From: Sphaerochaeta sp032144095
Lineage (GTDB): Bacteria > Spirochaetota > Spirochaetia > Sphaerochaetales > Sphaerochaetaceae
Length of the DNA: 64,000 bases
Reading direction: 5' to 3'
Assembly: GCF_032144095.1 (NCBI RefSeq)
Contig: NZ_JAVSNJ010000007.1
Coordinates: 1-64,000, forward strand
Positions 8,588 through 16,655 of this stretch are shown here, piece after piece. A program made the translations under genes and the position numbers. The stretch's first letter is position 1. Each line of letters begins with the position of its first letter. The notes beneath the pieces were generated by a model. It searched no databases and was not told where the DNA came from. It worked only from the letters and a program-made list of their open reading frames with translations.

Positions 8588-9949
8588 CTAGACCCGCCCG
8601 ATCTCTACACCCTCTTCGATGAGCAGGTCCTTGCCTGCATTACCGACCTTTACATTCTTTACCTCTACCTGGACGTTCCTCAACCGTAGGCCCCTTCCAT
8701 CAGGTTCAGGAAGACCTTGATACATCTCACTCTCGGAAACAGGTACCAGATCCTTTTCGGCAAGGGAAAAGGAGCAGTTCTCAATGCTCAGGTTTCTGAT
8801 GGGCTCCTCCGGAAGCCCCACAATGAAGGCTGCCGATGCCCTACACCCTGTGGCAACACAATCGCGTATGACCACATCAGCGATGCTTGGGGTGGTGGAT
8901 AGGATCGGCAGCTTCTCCAGGGAGAAGTTCTCGTCGTCGTTTGAACCACAGCGGTAGTACATGTTCAGCGTGAGCGGGCAGAGGTTGTCCTCCATCCGTA
9001 TGTTGGAGAAGACCAGGTTGCGCAAGGCTCCACCCCTTCCTCTCCGTGTCTTGATCCTTACCCCTCTATCGGTTCCGTCAAACAGGCAATCAGAGACCTT
9101 CACATCGAAGATGCCCGCTGCTGTTTCACTGCCTACAACAGCTCCTCCATGTGCATTCTTGACCGTACAATGTGTTATGAGGATATCATTGGTAGGGATA
9201 TTGGTCTTGATGCCATCAGGTCCACTTCCACTTTTCAGGGCAATGCCATCATCGCCGACATCGATGAGGCAGCCGGTGATGAAGACTTTCTGACAGGAAT
9301 CCACATCGATGCCATCGGTATTGGGTGCATCCTTGGGGTTGTAGATCTTGAGGTTCCTGAAGGCCAGGTCCTTTGAGTAGAGAGGGTGCACCGTCCAGAA
9401 CGGACTGTTGGTTATCGTAATGTCTTCCACGATCACCGAGGCAGAGTTTCGTATCTGCAAAAGAGGGGGGCGCAGAAATTGGGACTGTCTTCCGCCTCCT
9501 CCACCACTCTGGTCTTCATACCCTGGATTGAGTGAGGCAAGGCGTTTCTCCATCTCAGTTACGGGTGAAGTCTGAAACTCTCGCTTATAGCGGGAGGCAT
9601 CCCACCAAGACTGCCCATTCCCATCCAGGGTGCCGGTCCCCGTAATGCGGATGTACTGTGAGTCCACGACAGAGAGGCAGGGTTGCATGCAGTAACAGTT
9701 TACCCCTTCCCATCGTGAAAGCACAGGTTCATAGTGCCGTTCATCATTGCTGAACAGGATCCTTGCACCGGCTTCAAGACGCAAGGTAAGGTTGCTTCCC
9801 TTCAGGGTGAGCGGGCCGGTTAGCCATACCCCTTCATCGACAACCAGGGTATCCCCAGGCTGCAACGCCTTGAAGGCAAGAGCGAAACTTGTGCTATTGT
9901 CAAACAGGCCGTCACCGACACCACCGAAACTCTTCACATGATATTGCAT
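8588..9949 (-). CDS. Glycoside hydrolase family 28 (polygalacturonase-like)
   Basis: A 453-residue parallel beta-helix enzyme that hydrolyses galacturonic-acid linkages of pectin. The GH28 active-site motifs appear in order: NTDG at 210-213, DD at 233-234 (GDDGIALKSG), a histidine in AHGG near 267, and RIK at 298-300. There is no signal peptide, so it probably acts in the cytoplasm on imported oligogalacturonides as an exo-enzyme. A GGGGG-type ribosome binding site supports the ATG. The KDG kinase and KDPG aldolase 7 kb away supply the end of the same pathway; the uronate isomerase and reductase are not in the window. Family firm, exact linkage inferred. Confidence 0.85.
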   Translation of the reverse strand: MQYHVKSFGGVGDGLFDNSTSFALAFKALQPGDTLVVDEGVWLTGPLTLKGSNLTLRLEAGARILFSNDERHYEPVLSRWEGVNCYCMQPCLSVVDSQYIRITGTGTLDGNGQSWWDASRYKREFQTSPVTEMEKRLASLNPGYEDQSGGGGGRQSQFLRPPLLQIRNSASVIVEDITITNSPFWTVHPLYSKDLAFRNLKIYNPKDAPNTDGIDVDSCQKVFITGCLIDVGDDGIALKSGSGPDGIKTNIPTNDILITHCTVKNAHGGAVVGSETAAGIFDVKVSDCLFDGTDRGVRIKTRRGRGGALRNLVFSNIRMEDNLCPLTLNMYYRCGSNDDENFSLEKLPILSTTPSIADVVIRDCVATGCRASAAFIVGLPEEPIRNLSIENCSFSLAEKDLVPVSESEMYQGLPEPDGRGLRLRNVQVEVKNVKVGNAGKDLLIEEGVEIGRV

Positions 9950-10040
9950 CAGACATTCCCCCTCTATTCACCATCCATGATGAACCCTGCCCCTAGGCGG
10001 GGCAAGATTCTTTGCTGTCCTGTTTTTGTACTGTACAGGC

Positions 10041-11183
10041 TTAAAAGAGGAATGATTGTTCGAATGATACTGGGCGTTTGTTGTCGGCAAGAACTTTTTC
10101 CATGTAGGACCTGTCGAGCTCGAGGTCATCGACAAGCCTCAGCAACAGTTCTTCGGGGATGAGGTTGTGCTCGCAAAACAGGAAGATCAGGGCCTTCTCT
10201 GCAATGTTTGCCGGCTTCAGGGAGTTGAAGAATATCGCCTCATCCTGCTTGCCTGCATACCTACCCTGGATATTGCTATAGAGCATGGAGCGTTCCATAT
10301 CATGCTTGAGGGCATCGAGTTCCTTGCGCAAGGGTTTCTCGTCTCCCCTTGCCGCCTGTTCGCCAAGAGGCTTGAGGTGGAAGAAGGTATACTCCTTGCC
10401 AGGGAGGTAGTGGTGCTCGTCACACCTGGCGGCATAGTTGGGTTCCAGGGTGCTGGTCTTGAAGGCATCCCCTCCCACAATGATCAAAGGATCGAAGTAG
10501 AGGGCAGGGCACTCCTGGCCATCGACCTGGTAGTAGCGGTAGGTATAGAAGGCATCCTTCATGCAGTCAGGATGCTCACAGTAGGCAGTTAGGGGGATTA
10601 CATCGGTTGCGATGTCGAGCATCAGGCGGGCGGTCGAATTGAAGAGGTCCCGCCGAAAATTGAGGATCAGGGTGGGGAAAATGAACATGACCCCACGCTC
10701 ATAGCTATGGTTACGCACCACATATGCAAGCCTTTCGTCGAAAAAGGATGCCTCGTCAATGATGAAGGTCCCCACCGTCGGGTTGTCTGCAAGCACCTGC
10801 TCAAGGCCAAAGGAGTCGCGGATCCTTGCGATGTTGGTTCCGCAGCTTACATAGCCGCTGCGATAGCAGAGGGCATCCTCAGGGTATTCGCTGAACCTGG
10901 CTCCGTCGATCTCGCTGCGGATGAAGAAGACCTTCCTCCTGTCGACGTCACCGCTGCTGGTAAGAAAGCGGACCTTCTCCCCTTTCTTCTGGGCTATGGC
11001 GGCATCACGCCAAACCCTGGCTGCAAACTCGGTCTTGCCCGAACCCATGGGTCCTATGAGAAGGACCCTGCGTCCGGGTAGGGTAAAGTCAAAGTGGGAA
11101 AACGTATCATGGACATCAATCGTGGGAAATCCAAGGCTTTTGAGAAAATCCTTTCCCTCAGCTTGCTGGTCAGTTCGCGCCAT
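10041..11183 (-). CDS. Thymidine-kinase-like P-loop protein with long C-terminal extension
   Basis: Residues 36-265 match the type II thymidine kinase plan: a P-loop GPMGSGKT at 44-51, a Walker-B-like IIDEASFFD at 141-149 (DEAQFF in classical enzymes), a Cys pair YCEHPDC at 201-207, and VGGDA...RCDEHH at 236-258, like the lasso and zinc region. Such enzymes phosphorylate thymidine with ATP. At 380 residues it is almost twice the usual 190-230, and residues 266-380 have no family I recognise. It overlaps the end of deoC by 14 bases and has a GAGGGG ribosome binding site, so the pair looks like a deoxynucleoside salvage/catabolism operon. Substrate is inferred. Confidence 0.65.
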   Translation of the reverse strand: MARTDQQAEGKDFLKSLGFPTIDVHDTFSHFDFTLPGRRVLLIGPMGSGKTEFAARVWRDAAIAQKKGEKVRFLTSSGDVDRRKVFFIRSEIDGARFSEYPEDALCYRSGYVSCGTNIARIRDSFGLEQVLADNPTVGTFIIDEASFFDERLAYVVRNHSYERGVMFIFPTLILNFRRDLFNSTARLMLDIATDVIPLTAYCEHPDCMKDAFYTYRYYQVDGQECPALYFDPLIIVGGDAFKTSTLEPNYAARCDEHHYLPGKEYTFFHLKPLGEQAARGDEKPLRKELDALKHDMERSMLYSNIQGRYAGKQDEAIFFNSLKPANIAEKALIFLFCEHNLIPEELLLRLVDDLELDRSYMEKVLADNKRPVSFEQSFLF

Positions 11184-11835
11184 TCTGCCCCTCTACGATG
11201 GCAATTCCGCTGGAGGCACCGATCCTTGTTGCGCCTGCTTCGACCATGGCCTTCGCCTGTTCGTAGGTATGGATCCCGCCTGAGGCCTTGACCCCAAGCT
11301 CCGGGCCGACAGCCTTGCGCATGATGCGGATATCTTCCACCTTTGCCCCACCTGTGGAGAAACCTGTGGAAGTCTTCACAAAATCAGCCCCTGCTGTCTT
11401 TGCAAGACGGCAGGCACGGGCCTTCTGTTCGTCAGTGAGCAGACATGCCTCGATGATGACCTTCAGGGTCTTCTTCCCACAAGCCTGCTTTACCTTGGCT
11501 ATATCGTCCAATACCAGATCGTCATCATGGTTCTTCAACCATCCTACGTTGATGACCATGTCTATCTCATCAGCACCATCGGTAACAGCACGCTTCGCCT
11601 CAAAGGCCTTGCTCTCCGTAGCCATGGCCCCAAGAGGGAACCCTACAACCGAACACACCTTCACATCACTCTTTGCCAAGATCTTGGCACAAAGCGGAAC
11701 CCAACAACTGTTTACACAAACCGATGCAAAATGCCACTGCTGGGCCTCTTTGCAAATCTGCTCAATTTTCTCACGGGTGGCGTTCGCTGCGAGAACCGTA
11801 TGGTCGATATACTTGGCGATATCCTCAACTATCAT
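11170..11835 (-). CDS. deoC: Deoxyribose-phosphate aldolase
   Basis: A class I aldolase splitting 2-deoxyribose-5-phosphate into glyceraldehyde-3-phosphate and acetaldehyde, the last step of deoxynucleoside breakdown. Visible DeoC signatures are YIDHTVLA at the N-terminus, VCSVVGFPLGA, EIDMVINVGWLK, LKVIIEACLLT, and DFVKTSTGF, whose lysine forms the Schiff base, then GVKASGGI. I place the start at the ATG at 11835 because a GGAGG lies seven bases upstream; an in-frame TTG four codons earlier would put the ribosome binding site inside the gene. Length 221 is normal. The downstream thymidine-kinase-like gene overlaps it. Confidence 0.92.
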   Translation of the reverse strand: MIVEDIAKYIDHTVLAANATREKIEQICKEAQQWHFASVCVNSCWVPLCAKILAKSDVKVCSVVGFPLGAMATESKAFEAKRAVTDGADEIDMVINVGWLKNHDDDLVLDDIAKVKQACGKKTLKVIIEACLLTDEQKARACRLAKTAGADFVKTSTGFSTGGAKVEDIRIMRKAVGPELGVKASGGIHTYEQAKAMVEAGATRIGASSGIAIVEGQNGAN

Positions 11836-11927
11836 GGCAACCTCCAATGCTTAAGGTACATGGTTAGCTTACTCCAAATCCCTATCCCTATCAACGGAAT
11901 TGTGCAAATAGAGCGATTGGCAAAAGC

Positions 11928-11956
11928 TTGACGAAGGGGTCAGAGCACTATACCCT
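11928..11956 (+). promoter_or_regulatory. Promoter of the NUDIX operon, leaderless type
   Basis: TTGACG, 17-bp spacer, TACCCT, then only 7 nt to the ATG at 11964. No Shine-Dalgarno sequence is present. The -10 match is weak (3/6); the neighbouring TATACC is an alternative. Confidence 0.45.
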
Positions 11957-11963
11957 AAAGCAC

Positions 11964-12896
11964 ATGATTTTAGAAGCAATAGAAAAGTACTATACGTGGG
12001 CATTGATTGCCATCCTGTTGGTGAATTTCACTCAAAGAAAAATTCCCCGTACCGAAAAAAAACGGTTTGCCACCATCTACCTAGCCGCCATCCTGCTTGT
12101 CTTTGAGGTAGGGGTAGTGACCATCCTCTCCAGGGAGCTCAACCACAACCTTGCATGGCTCTTGCTGGCCGTCTGTGTCGGGCTTTTCTATATCTTCAGG
12201 AAGAAGGCCCTTCCCTTCAGGCTCCGTTGTGTTGAGTGCAACTCAAAGCTGGATTTCAACCACATCATCGGCCACGACGACAACCTCTGCCCCGACTGCT
12301 ATGCAAAAGCACACCCTGAAGAGGCCGCCTCTGAAGCTGCAAAGAAACCCAAGGCAGCCGTCGTTGTGGACGAAAGTGTCCCGATGGTCGTCCCTGATAC
12401 TGTGGGCGAAATCGATTGGGACAGCTGGGAAGCCAAGGAAGTCTGTGTCATCACCTACCTCTTCGACGGGGACCAGGTACTGCTCATCGACAAGAAGACC
12501 GGCATGGGATCGGGTCTGGTGAATGCCCCTGGCGGCCATATTGAAATTGCCGAGACAGCAACCGAAGCGGCTATCAGGGAGTTCAAGGAAGAGACCGACC
12601 TTGAGATCCACGACCCGAAGCTGGTCGGAAAACTCAACTTCCAGTTCAAGGATGGCCTGTCGGAACGTGGCTATGTCTTTTTTGCCCACTCCTATAGCGG
12701 GGAGCCCAAGGAGACCGAAGAGGCCCGTCCCTTCTGGTGCCCTGTAGCAGATATCCCCTACGACAGGATGTGGGAGGATGACCTCTACTGGCTACCGTTG
12801 GCACTCGAAGGCAAGAAATTTGAAGGTTCCTTCATTTTCGATGACCAGAAGATGCTCGACAAGCTTGTTACCATTGAGGAAGATGATCAAGAGTGA
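11964..12896 (+). CDS. Membrane-anchored NUDIX hydrolase with zinc ribbon
   Basis: I start this at the ATG at 11964 (310 residues). Three hydrophobic helices (about 10-25, 37-55, 61-78) are followed by a four-cysteine ribbon (CVECNSKLD ... LCPDC, about 88-112), an Ala/Lys linker, and a NUDIX domain from about 140. The NUDIX box is intact: GGHIEIAETATEAAIREF followed by KEETDLEI. NUDIX enzymes hydrolyse nucleoside diphosphates linked to another moiety; this one resembles MutT/8-oxo-dGTPases. Tethering it to the membrane with a zinc ribbon is unusual. The next gene overlaps its end, so it leads an operon with an aldo-keto reductase and a YigZ protein. Substrate unknown. Confidence 0.75.
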   Translation: MILEAIEKYYTWALIAILLVNFTQRKIPRTEKKRFATIYLAAILLVFEVGVVTILSRELNHNLAWLLLAVCVGLFYIFRKKALPFRLRCVECNSKLDFNHIIGHDDNLCPDCYAKAHPEEAASEAAKKPKAAVVVDESVPMVVPDTVGEIDWDSWEAKEVCVITYLFDGDQVLLIDKKTGMGSGLVNAPGGHIEIAETATEAAIREFKEETDLEIHDPKLVGKLNFQFKDGLSERGYVFFAHSYSGEPKETEEARPFWCPVADIPYDRMWEDDLYWLPLALEGKKFEGSFIFDDQKMLDKLVTIEEDDQE

Positions 12897-13806
12897 GATA
12901 GCTCTCGGTTGCTGGCAGTTCGGGGGGTCCTTCGGCTTTTGGGAAAACCAGGAACGATCGGACTCCCTACAGGTTCTCCATGCAGCCCTTCGTAGCAACA
13001 TCCGCCACTTCGATACCGCTGCAACCTATGCCAATGGCAAAAGCGAACAGATCCTCGGCCAGCAGATAAAACGGTTCAGCCACACCATTGGAAGGGAAGA
13101 GCTGACCATCACCTCAAAGATCATGCCCAAGGGCCCTGCCTTGGTCAGGAAGGATGTCCAGAAAAGCCTGGACAGGCTCTGCCTCTCCTACCTGGACATC
13201 CTCTACCTCCACTGGCCCAGCAGCTCAGTCGCCCTAAAACCCATCCTCGATGCGATGGCAGAGCTCAAGGCTGGAGGCCTGGTAAAGGCTTTGGGCCTGA
13301 GCAACTTCCCCCTTCCGCTACTCGCATCCCTATCCGACTACCCCATCTCCTATGTACAGATGCCATGCTCGCTCTTGTGGACCAAAGGCCTTGATGCAAT
13401 GCGCACCTACTGCACCAGCAAAGAGATTGGTTTGGTGGGCTACAGCCCTTTGGGACTGGGACTGCTCAATGGCTCCCATCTCCACGCTCCTGATGATGGG
13501 AGGGCCAACATCTATGTCTTCAAGGACGCCTCCTATCCAGCATACTGCGATCTTTATGCTATACTGCACAAGTGTAGTGAAGCCCATCACCTCACAGTGG
13601 CACAGACAGCCCTTGCATGGGCCAGAAGCCAAGGGTTTGGAACCCTGCTTATCGGTGCACGGAACAAAGGCCAGCTTCTGGAGAACCTCTCGGCATCTGA
13701 TGTCGATCTCAGTGAAGGAGAGCTCGCCGAATTGGATGAGGGGGCAAGACTGCTGGCCATGACGGCTCCCCCCGGGCAGGACAACCTGTTCGGGCATAGG
13801 TGGTAG
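12883..13806 (+). CDS. Aldo/keto reductase
   Basis: A 307-residue NADPH-dependent aldo-keto reductase with a TIM-barrel fold. The catalytic tetrad is recognisable: Asp and Tyr in FDTAATYANGKSE, Lys in TITSKIMPKG and His in LYLHWP. The C-terminal LLIGARNKGQL segment contributes to cofactor binding. The reading frame is open further upstream, but the true start is the ATG at 12883, preceded by GAGGAAG and overlapping the end of the NUDIX gene by 14 bases. The substrate (carbonyl compound or sugar aldehyde) cannot be deduced. Confidence 0.85.
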   Translation: MIKSEIALGCWQFGGSFGFWENQERSDSLQVLHAALRSNIRHFDTAATYANGKSEQILGQQIKRFSHTIGREELTITSKIMPKGPALVRKDVQKSLDRLCLSYLDILYLHWPSSSVALKPILDAMAELKAGGLVKALGLSNFPLPLLASLSDYPISYVQMPCSLLWTKGLDAMRTYCTSKEIGLVGYSPLGLGLLNGSHLHAPDDGRANIYVFKDASYPAYCDLYAILHKCSEAHHLTVAQTALAWARSQGFGTLLIGARNKGQLLENLSASDVDLSEGELAELDEGARLLAMTAPPGQDNLFGHRW

Positions 13807-13807
13807 T

Positions 13808-14404
13808 ATGAGAATTCCTTTGGAGAGGGCAGAATTTGAGATGGAAGCCAGGAAGTCCAAGTTTTTGGCTTTCGCACTCCCCTGCACCTCCTTGTCCCAA
13901 GTGAAGGCCTTGGTCGCCCAACTGAAGAGTGAACACCCAGGGGCAAACCATGTGGTTCATGCTGCGGTAGTGGGAGAGCATGGGGATGAATTCAGCTACA
14001 GTGACGACCGTGAACCAAAGAACACCGCGGGAAGGCCTGCCCTGGAGGTGCTCAAGGGAAGCGGTATCACCAATGTGGCAATCCTCATCGTCCGGTACTT
14101 TGGAGGGACCCTTCTAGGTACCGGTGGTCTGGTGAAGGCCTATGGAGAGAGTGCCAAGGGTGTTTTGGAAATCCTCAGGACCGAAGAGCTTATCGAGAAG
14201 TGCAGTTTCTCCATAACGACATCCTACAACCTATATGAACCCATAAAAAAGATACTCATAGCATCAGATGCTACTATTGGGGACGAACAGTTCGCCACGG
14301 AGGTTACCCTTACAGGCACCCTTGCAACTGCAAGGAAGCTTGCTGTGGAGATGGGGATAACCGAGCTGTCGAATGGCAGGGCCCAGGTGGTTTTCACCGA
14401 ATAG
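13808..14404 (+). CDS. yigZ: YigZ/IMPACT family protein
   Basis: The 198-residue product has the UPF0029 (IMPACT N-terminal) signature: FSYSDDREPKNTAGRPALE near residues 59-77 and LIVRYFGGTLLGTGGLVKAY near 95-114, followed by a small ferredoxin-like C-terminal domain. Family members are linked to translation control and ribosome rescue, but the bacterial role is poorly defined. Its ATG begins one base after the aldo-keto reductase stop, so it is translationally coupled as the third gene of the operon. Its 3' end overlaps the convergent M28 peptidase gene by 11 bases. Confidence 0.88.
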   Translation: MRIPLERAEFEMEARKSKFLAFALPCTSLSQVKALVAQLKSEHPGANHVVHAAVVGEHGDEFSYSDDREPKNTAGRPALEVLKGSGITNVAILIVRYFGGTLLGTGGLVKAYGESAKGVLEILRTEELIEKCSFSITTSYNLYEPIKKILIASDATIGDEQFATEVTLTGTLATARKLAVEMGITELSNGRAQVVFTE

Positions 14405-15800
14405 AGAACTTGCTGAACTGTAGGTCAGGCCCATCCCCATCATCTCTCTTGGATTCTTTGAGTATGGTCTCGGACTCTTCATACAGCTGGTCACTGTCCA
14501 CAAGCTCCACAAGCCGGATGGCTATGGAGATGGCATGCTCGACAGCCTTCGTCTCGATCGCTGAAACCACATCATCGCTTGTGTGGTAGACCGCTGGACG
14601 GGTACGGTCATCCCAGGCCACAGCTGTAAGGGTGGTAGCTTCAACACCGCACCTTGCACCTGATGCGGCATCTGTCCCACCGGCAAAGAGGGGGATGGAG
14701 GTGCTGCTTGCACGATACCCCATGCTTTTGGCTATATTCACACAACGCCTTGCAAGGGGAGAAGAGAGGCTCTGCAACCCGTTCACGTCACGTTCAAGAA
14801 AGGTCAGCTCATCCTCATAGTAGGGGGAATCAAAGTTGAGCTGGATGGGGTCCTCGAGCAGGACCAGGTTCTGGTCAAACCACACCCTTGAACCCCTGAG
14901 CCCCACCTCTTCCCCGTCGAATGAACAGAAAACCAGACGGGTGTGCTGGAGGGGAGATCCGCACTTTCTCTTCCAGTCGAAGAACCTTGCCAACTCAACG
15001 CACATGGCAGAGGAGATTAGGTTGTCCCCAGCTCCAGGAGAACCCTCTTCAAGGACAAAATTGCGCAAGGGAAACAAGAGCGGTATGCACAAGGTGAGCA
15101 GGGCATTGAGGATCAGGTTGGGCAGAGGCGGCATGTTCACGACAAAGAGGCGCAAGCTCAGCACTTCTGTGGTCAGCTGCAGGATCGAGGAGAAGCCAAG
15201 AAGGAAAAAGAGCAGGAAGGGAAGGAAGACCTTCTTCAGATAGGTATTCCGGTCGAGCTTGTTGTACCGATAGAGCCTTGCACTGTCATGGTGGCCGCTG
15301 AAGATCACCGTATGCAAAACCTCCTTTTCCGGTTCGATGCACCCATGGACATTTGCTCCGGTAGTGGAAGGGGTATGTTTTTCCCCTATTGGCTTGAAGA
15401 GGAGGTACTCCCTTCCCACATAGAGGCAGAACAACAGGTAGGACAGTGTTCCCAAAAGGGGCAGGCCAAACCAGAGCAGCAAGAGTATTGCAGGATAGAC
15501 CCCTACCATGAGCTGTATCCAGAGGGTATAGGCTCGGTCATGCATGGAAAATTCCTGATACGCAGTACTGTCGCAATAGTTCTTCAGATGCCCTTCAAGC
15601 TTTGAGGCGCTCTCCCTGCTCGCCTTGGTTCCTGCAACCCTTGGGCCAAATTCGTTGATAAGCGAAGAGGTGAGTTCCAGAGCCAAGGAAGCAAGCTTGC
15701 CTGCCTTCAAGGTGTCAAGTTTTTGTTTTTTCTGCCCGCTTTCCTCAATGACGAGGGGGGGAGGGTTTTTCTTCCGCTGGAAAAATTTAGGGATCCTCAT
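14394..15800 (-). CDS. Membrane-associated M28 family metallopeptidase
   Basis: The 468-residue product resembles M28 zinc aminopeptidases. Likely metal ligands are in FSGHHDSA (about 188), GAGDNLISSA (about 276), FDGEEVGL (about 314) and YHTSDDVV (about 427). Hydrophobic segments at about 113-150 and 195-245 predict four or so membrane helices, so the peptidase domain may be tethered; no cleavable signal peptide is seen. A consensus -35 box and a -10-like hexamer lie only 9 bases before the ATG, with no ribosome binding site. It is convergent with yigZ. Physiological substrate unknown. Confidence 0.78.
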   Translation of the reverse strand: MRIPKFFQRKKNPPPLVIEESGQKKQKLDTLKAGKLASLALELTSSLINEFGPRVAGTKASRESASKLEGHLKNYCDSTAYQEFSMHDRAYTLWIQLMVGVYPAILLLLWFGLPLLGTLSYLLFCLYVGREYLLFKPIGEKHTPSTTGANVHGCIEPEKEVLHTVIFSGHHDSARLYRYNKLDRNTYLKKVFLPFLLFFLLGFSSILQLTTEVLSLRLFVVNMPPLPNLILNALLTLCIPLLFPLRNFVLEEGSPGAGDNLISSAMCVELARFFDWKRKCGSPLQHTRLVFCSFDGEEVGLRGSRVWFDQNLVLLEDPIQLNFDSPYYEDELTFLERDVNGLQSLSSPLARRCVNIAKSMGYRASSTSIPLFAGGTDAASGARCGVEATTLTAVAWDDRTRPAVYHTSDDVVSAIETKAVEHAISIAIRLVELVDSDQLYEESETILKESKRDDGDGPDLQFSKFSIR

Positions 15801-15809
15801 GCTTGCTCA

Positions 15810-15838
15810 ATGATGCCGAGATAGGGTTGCACTGTCAA
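15810..15838 (-). promoter_or_regulatory. M28 peptidase promoter, near-leaderless
   Basis: On the minus strand TTGACA (15838-15833), 17-bp spacer, CATCAT (15815-15810), then 9 nt to the ATG. No Shine-Dalgarno sequence is present. Confidence 0.5.
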
Positions 15839-15968
15839 GAAATAGTGAGCAGGGATTCTTTCATCCTAAAGTAGCTTGACAAAGTTTGAGTCACTCAATA
15901 TAGTGGAAACCCGATTGGTAGCTAAGCAACCTGAAAATCGCATAGCCTTTTGCCATGATTATTATTAT

Positions 15969-16053
15969 GGAGAGATGTCCGAGCGGTCGAAGGAGGCAGT
16001 CTTGAAAACTGTTGAGGCGCAAGTCTCCGAGGGTTCGAATCCCCCTCTCTCCG
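15969..16053 (+). tRNA. tRNA-Ser(TGA)
   Basis: Acceptor GGAGAGA/TCTCTCC, anticodon loop CTTGAAA (anticodon TGA at 16003-16005), a long variable arm as expected for class II serine tRNA, and a T arm with GGTTCGAATCC. CCA is not encoded. It decodes UCA and, by wobble, other UCN codons. Confidence 0.95.
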
Positions 16054-16102
16054 TCCTTTCATTGTTGCTTGTAGATTATTGCCAATATGAATGTATTACT
16101 CT

Positions 16103-16189
16103 GGAGAGGTGCGAGAGCGGTCGAATCGGGCTCCCTGCTAAGGAGTTGACCTGGTAACGGGTCCGGGGGTTCGAATCCCCCCTTCTCCG
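16103..16189 (+). tRNA. tRNA-Ser(GCT)
   Basis: Acceptor GGAGAGG/CTTCTCC, anticodon loop CTGCTAA (anticodon GCT), long variable arm, T loop TTCGAAT. It reads AGC and AGU codons. Confidence 0.95.
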
Positions 16190-16209
16190 ATCTGTTTTTT
16201 TACAGTATT

Positions 16210-16283
16210 GAGACCATAGCTCAGCTGGATAGAGCATCAGTTTGCGGAACTGAGGGTCGAAGGTTCGAATCCTTTTGGTCTCA
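16210..16283 (+). tRNA. tRNA-Arg(GCG)
   Basis: A 74-nt class I tRNA: acceptor GAGACCA/TGGTCTC, D stem GCTC/GAGC, anticodon stem TCAGT/ACTGA with loop TTGCGGA, T loop TTCGAAT. The anticodon is GCG, not the ACG (inosine-modified) usual for bacterial Arg CGN codons. Confidence 0.9.
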
Positions 16284-16312
16284 TCTTTGTTTGTACGGTT
16301 GTTATCACACCG

Positions 16313-16399
16313 GGAGAGATGTCCGAGTGGTCGAAGGAGACGGACTCGAAATCCGTTGTATCGTTTACGGTACCGAGGGTTCGAATCCCTCTCTCTCCG
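16313..16399 (+). tRNA. tRNA-Ser(CGA)
   Basis: Acceptor GGAGAGA/TCTCTCC, anticodon stem ACGGA/TCCGT with loop CTCGAAA (anticodon CGA), long variable arm. It reads UCG. Confidence 0.95.
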
Positions 16400-16449
16400 A
16401 TAGCTTGGATTATTTTTTGGTTGAGTCTTACCGTCATTTTCGTTCGTTT

Positions 16450-16534
16450 GGAGAGGTGTCCGAGTGGTCGATGGTGCACGCTTGGAAAGCGTGTGTGCTG
16501 GAAGGCACCGGGGGTTCGAATCCCCCCCTCTCCG
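16450..16534 (+). tRNA. tRNA-Ser(GGA)
   Basis: Acceptor GGAGAGG/CCTCTCC, anticodon stem CACGC/GCGTG with loop TTGGAAA (anticodon GGA), long variable arm. It reads UCC and UCU. Confidence 0.95.
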
Positions 16535-16541
16535 TTTGTTT

Positions 16542-16649
16542 CCCAGTCAACAGATTCTGTGCTATGCATAGTCACCCAACCCCGTCAGGACCGGAAGGTA
16601 GCAGCGGTAAGTGACTTATGCATGAGACGCAGGCGATTTGTTGGCTGGG
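16542..16649 (+). ncRNA. ffs: Signal recognition particle RNA (small bacterial type)
   Basis: The Ffh-binding hairpin is recognisable: GTCAGGACCGGAAGGTAGCA with its GGAA tetraloop. Its flanks pair to extend the rod: CATAGTCAC with GTGACTTATG, and the ends CCCAGTCAACA with TGTTGGCTGGG. This gives a single helix of about 108 nt. The 3' end of the terminal helix runs into a run of T (16651-16657) that acts as terminator. It follows the serine tRNA cluster by 8 bases, so it may be co-transcribed with it. Confidence 0.9.
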
Positions 16650-16655
16650 ATTTTT

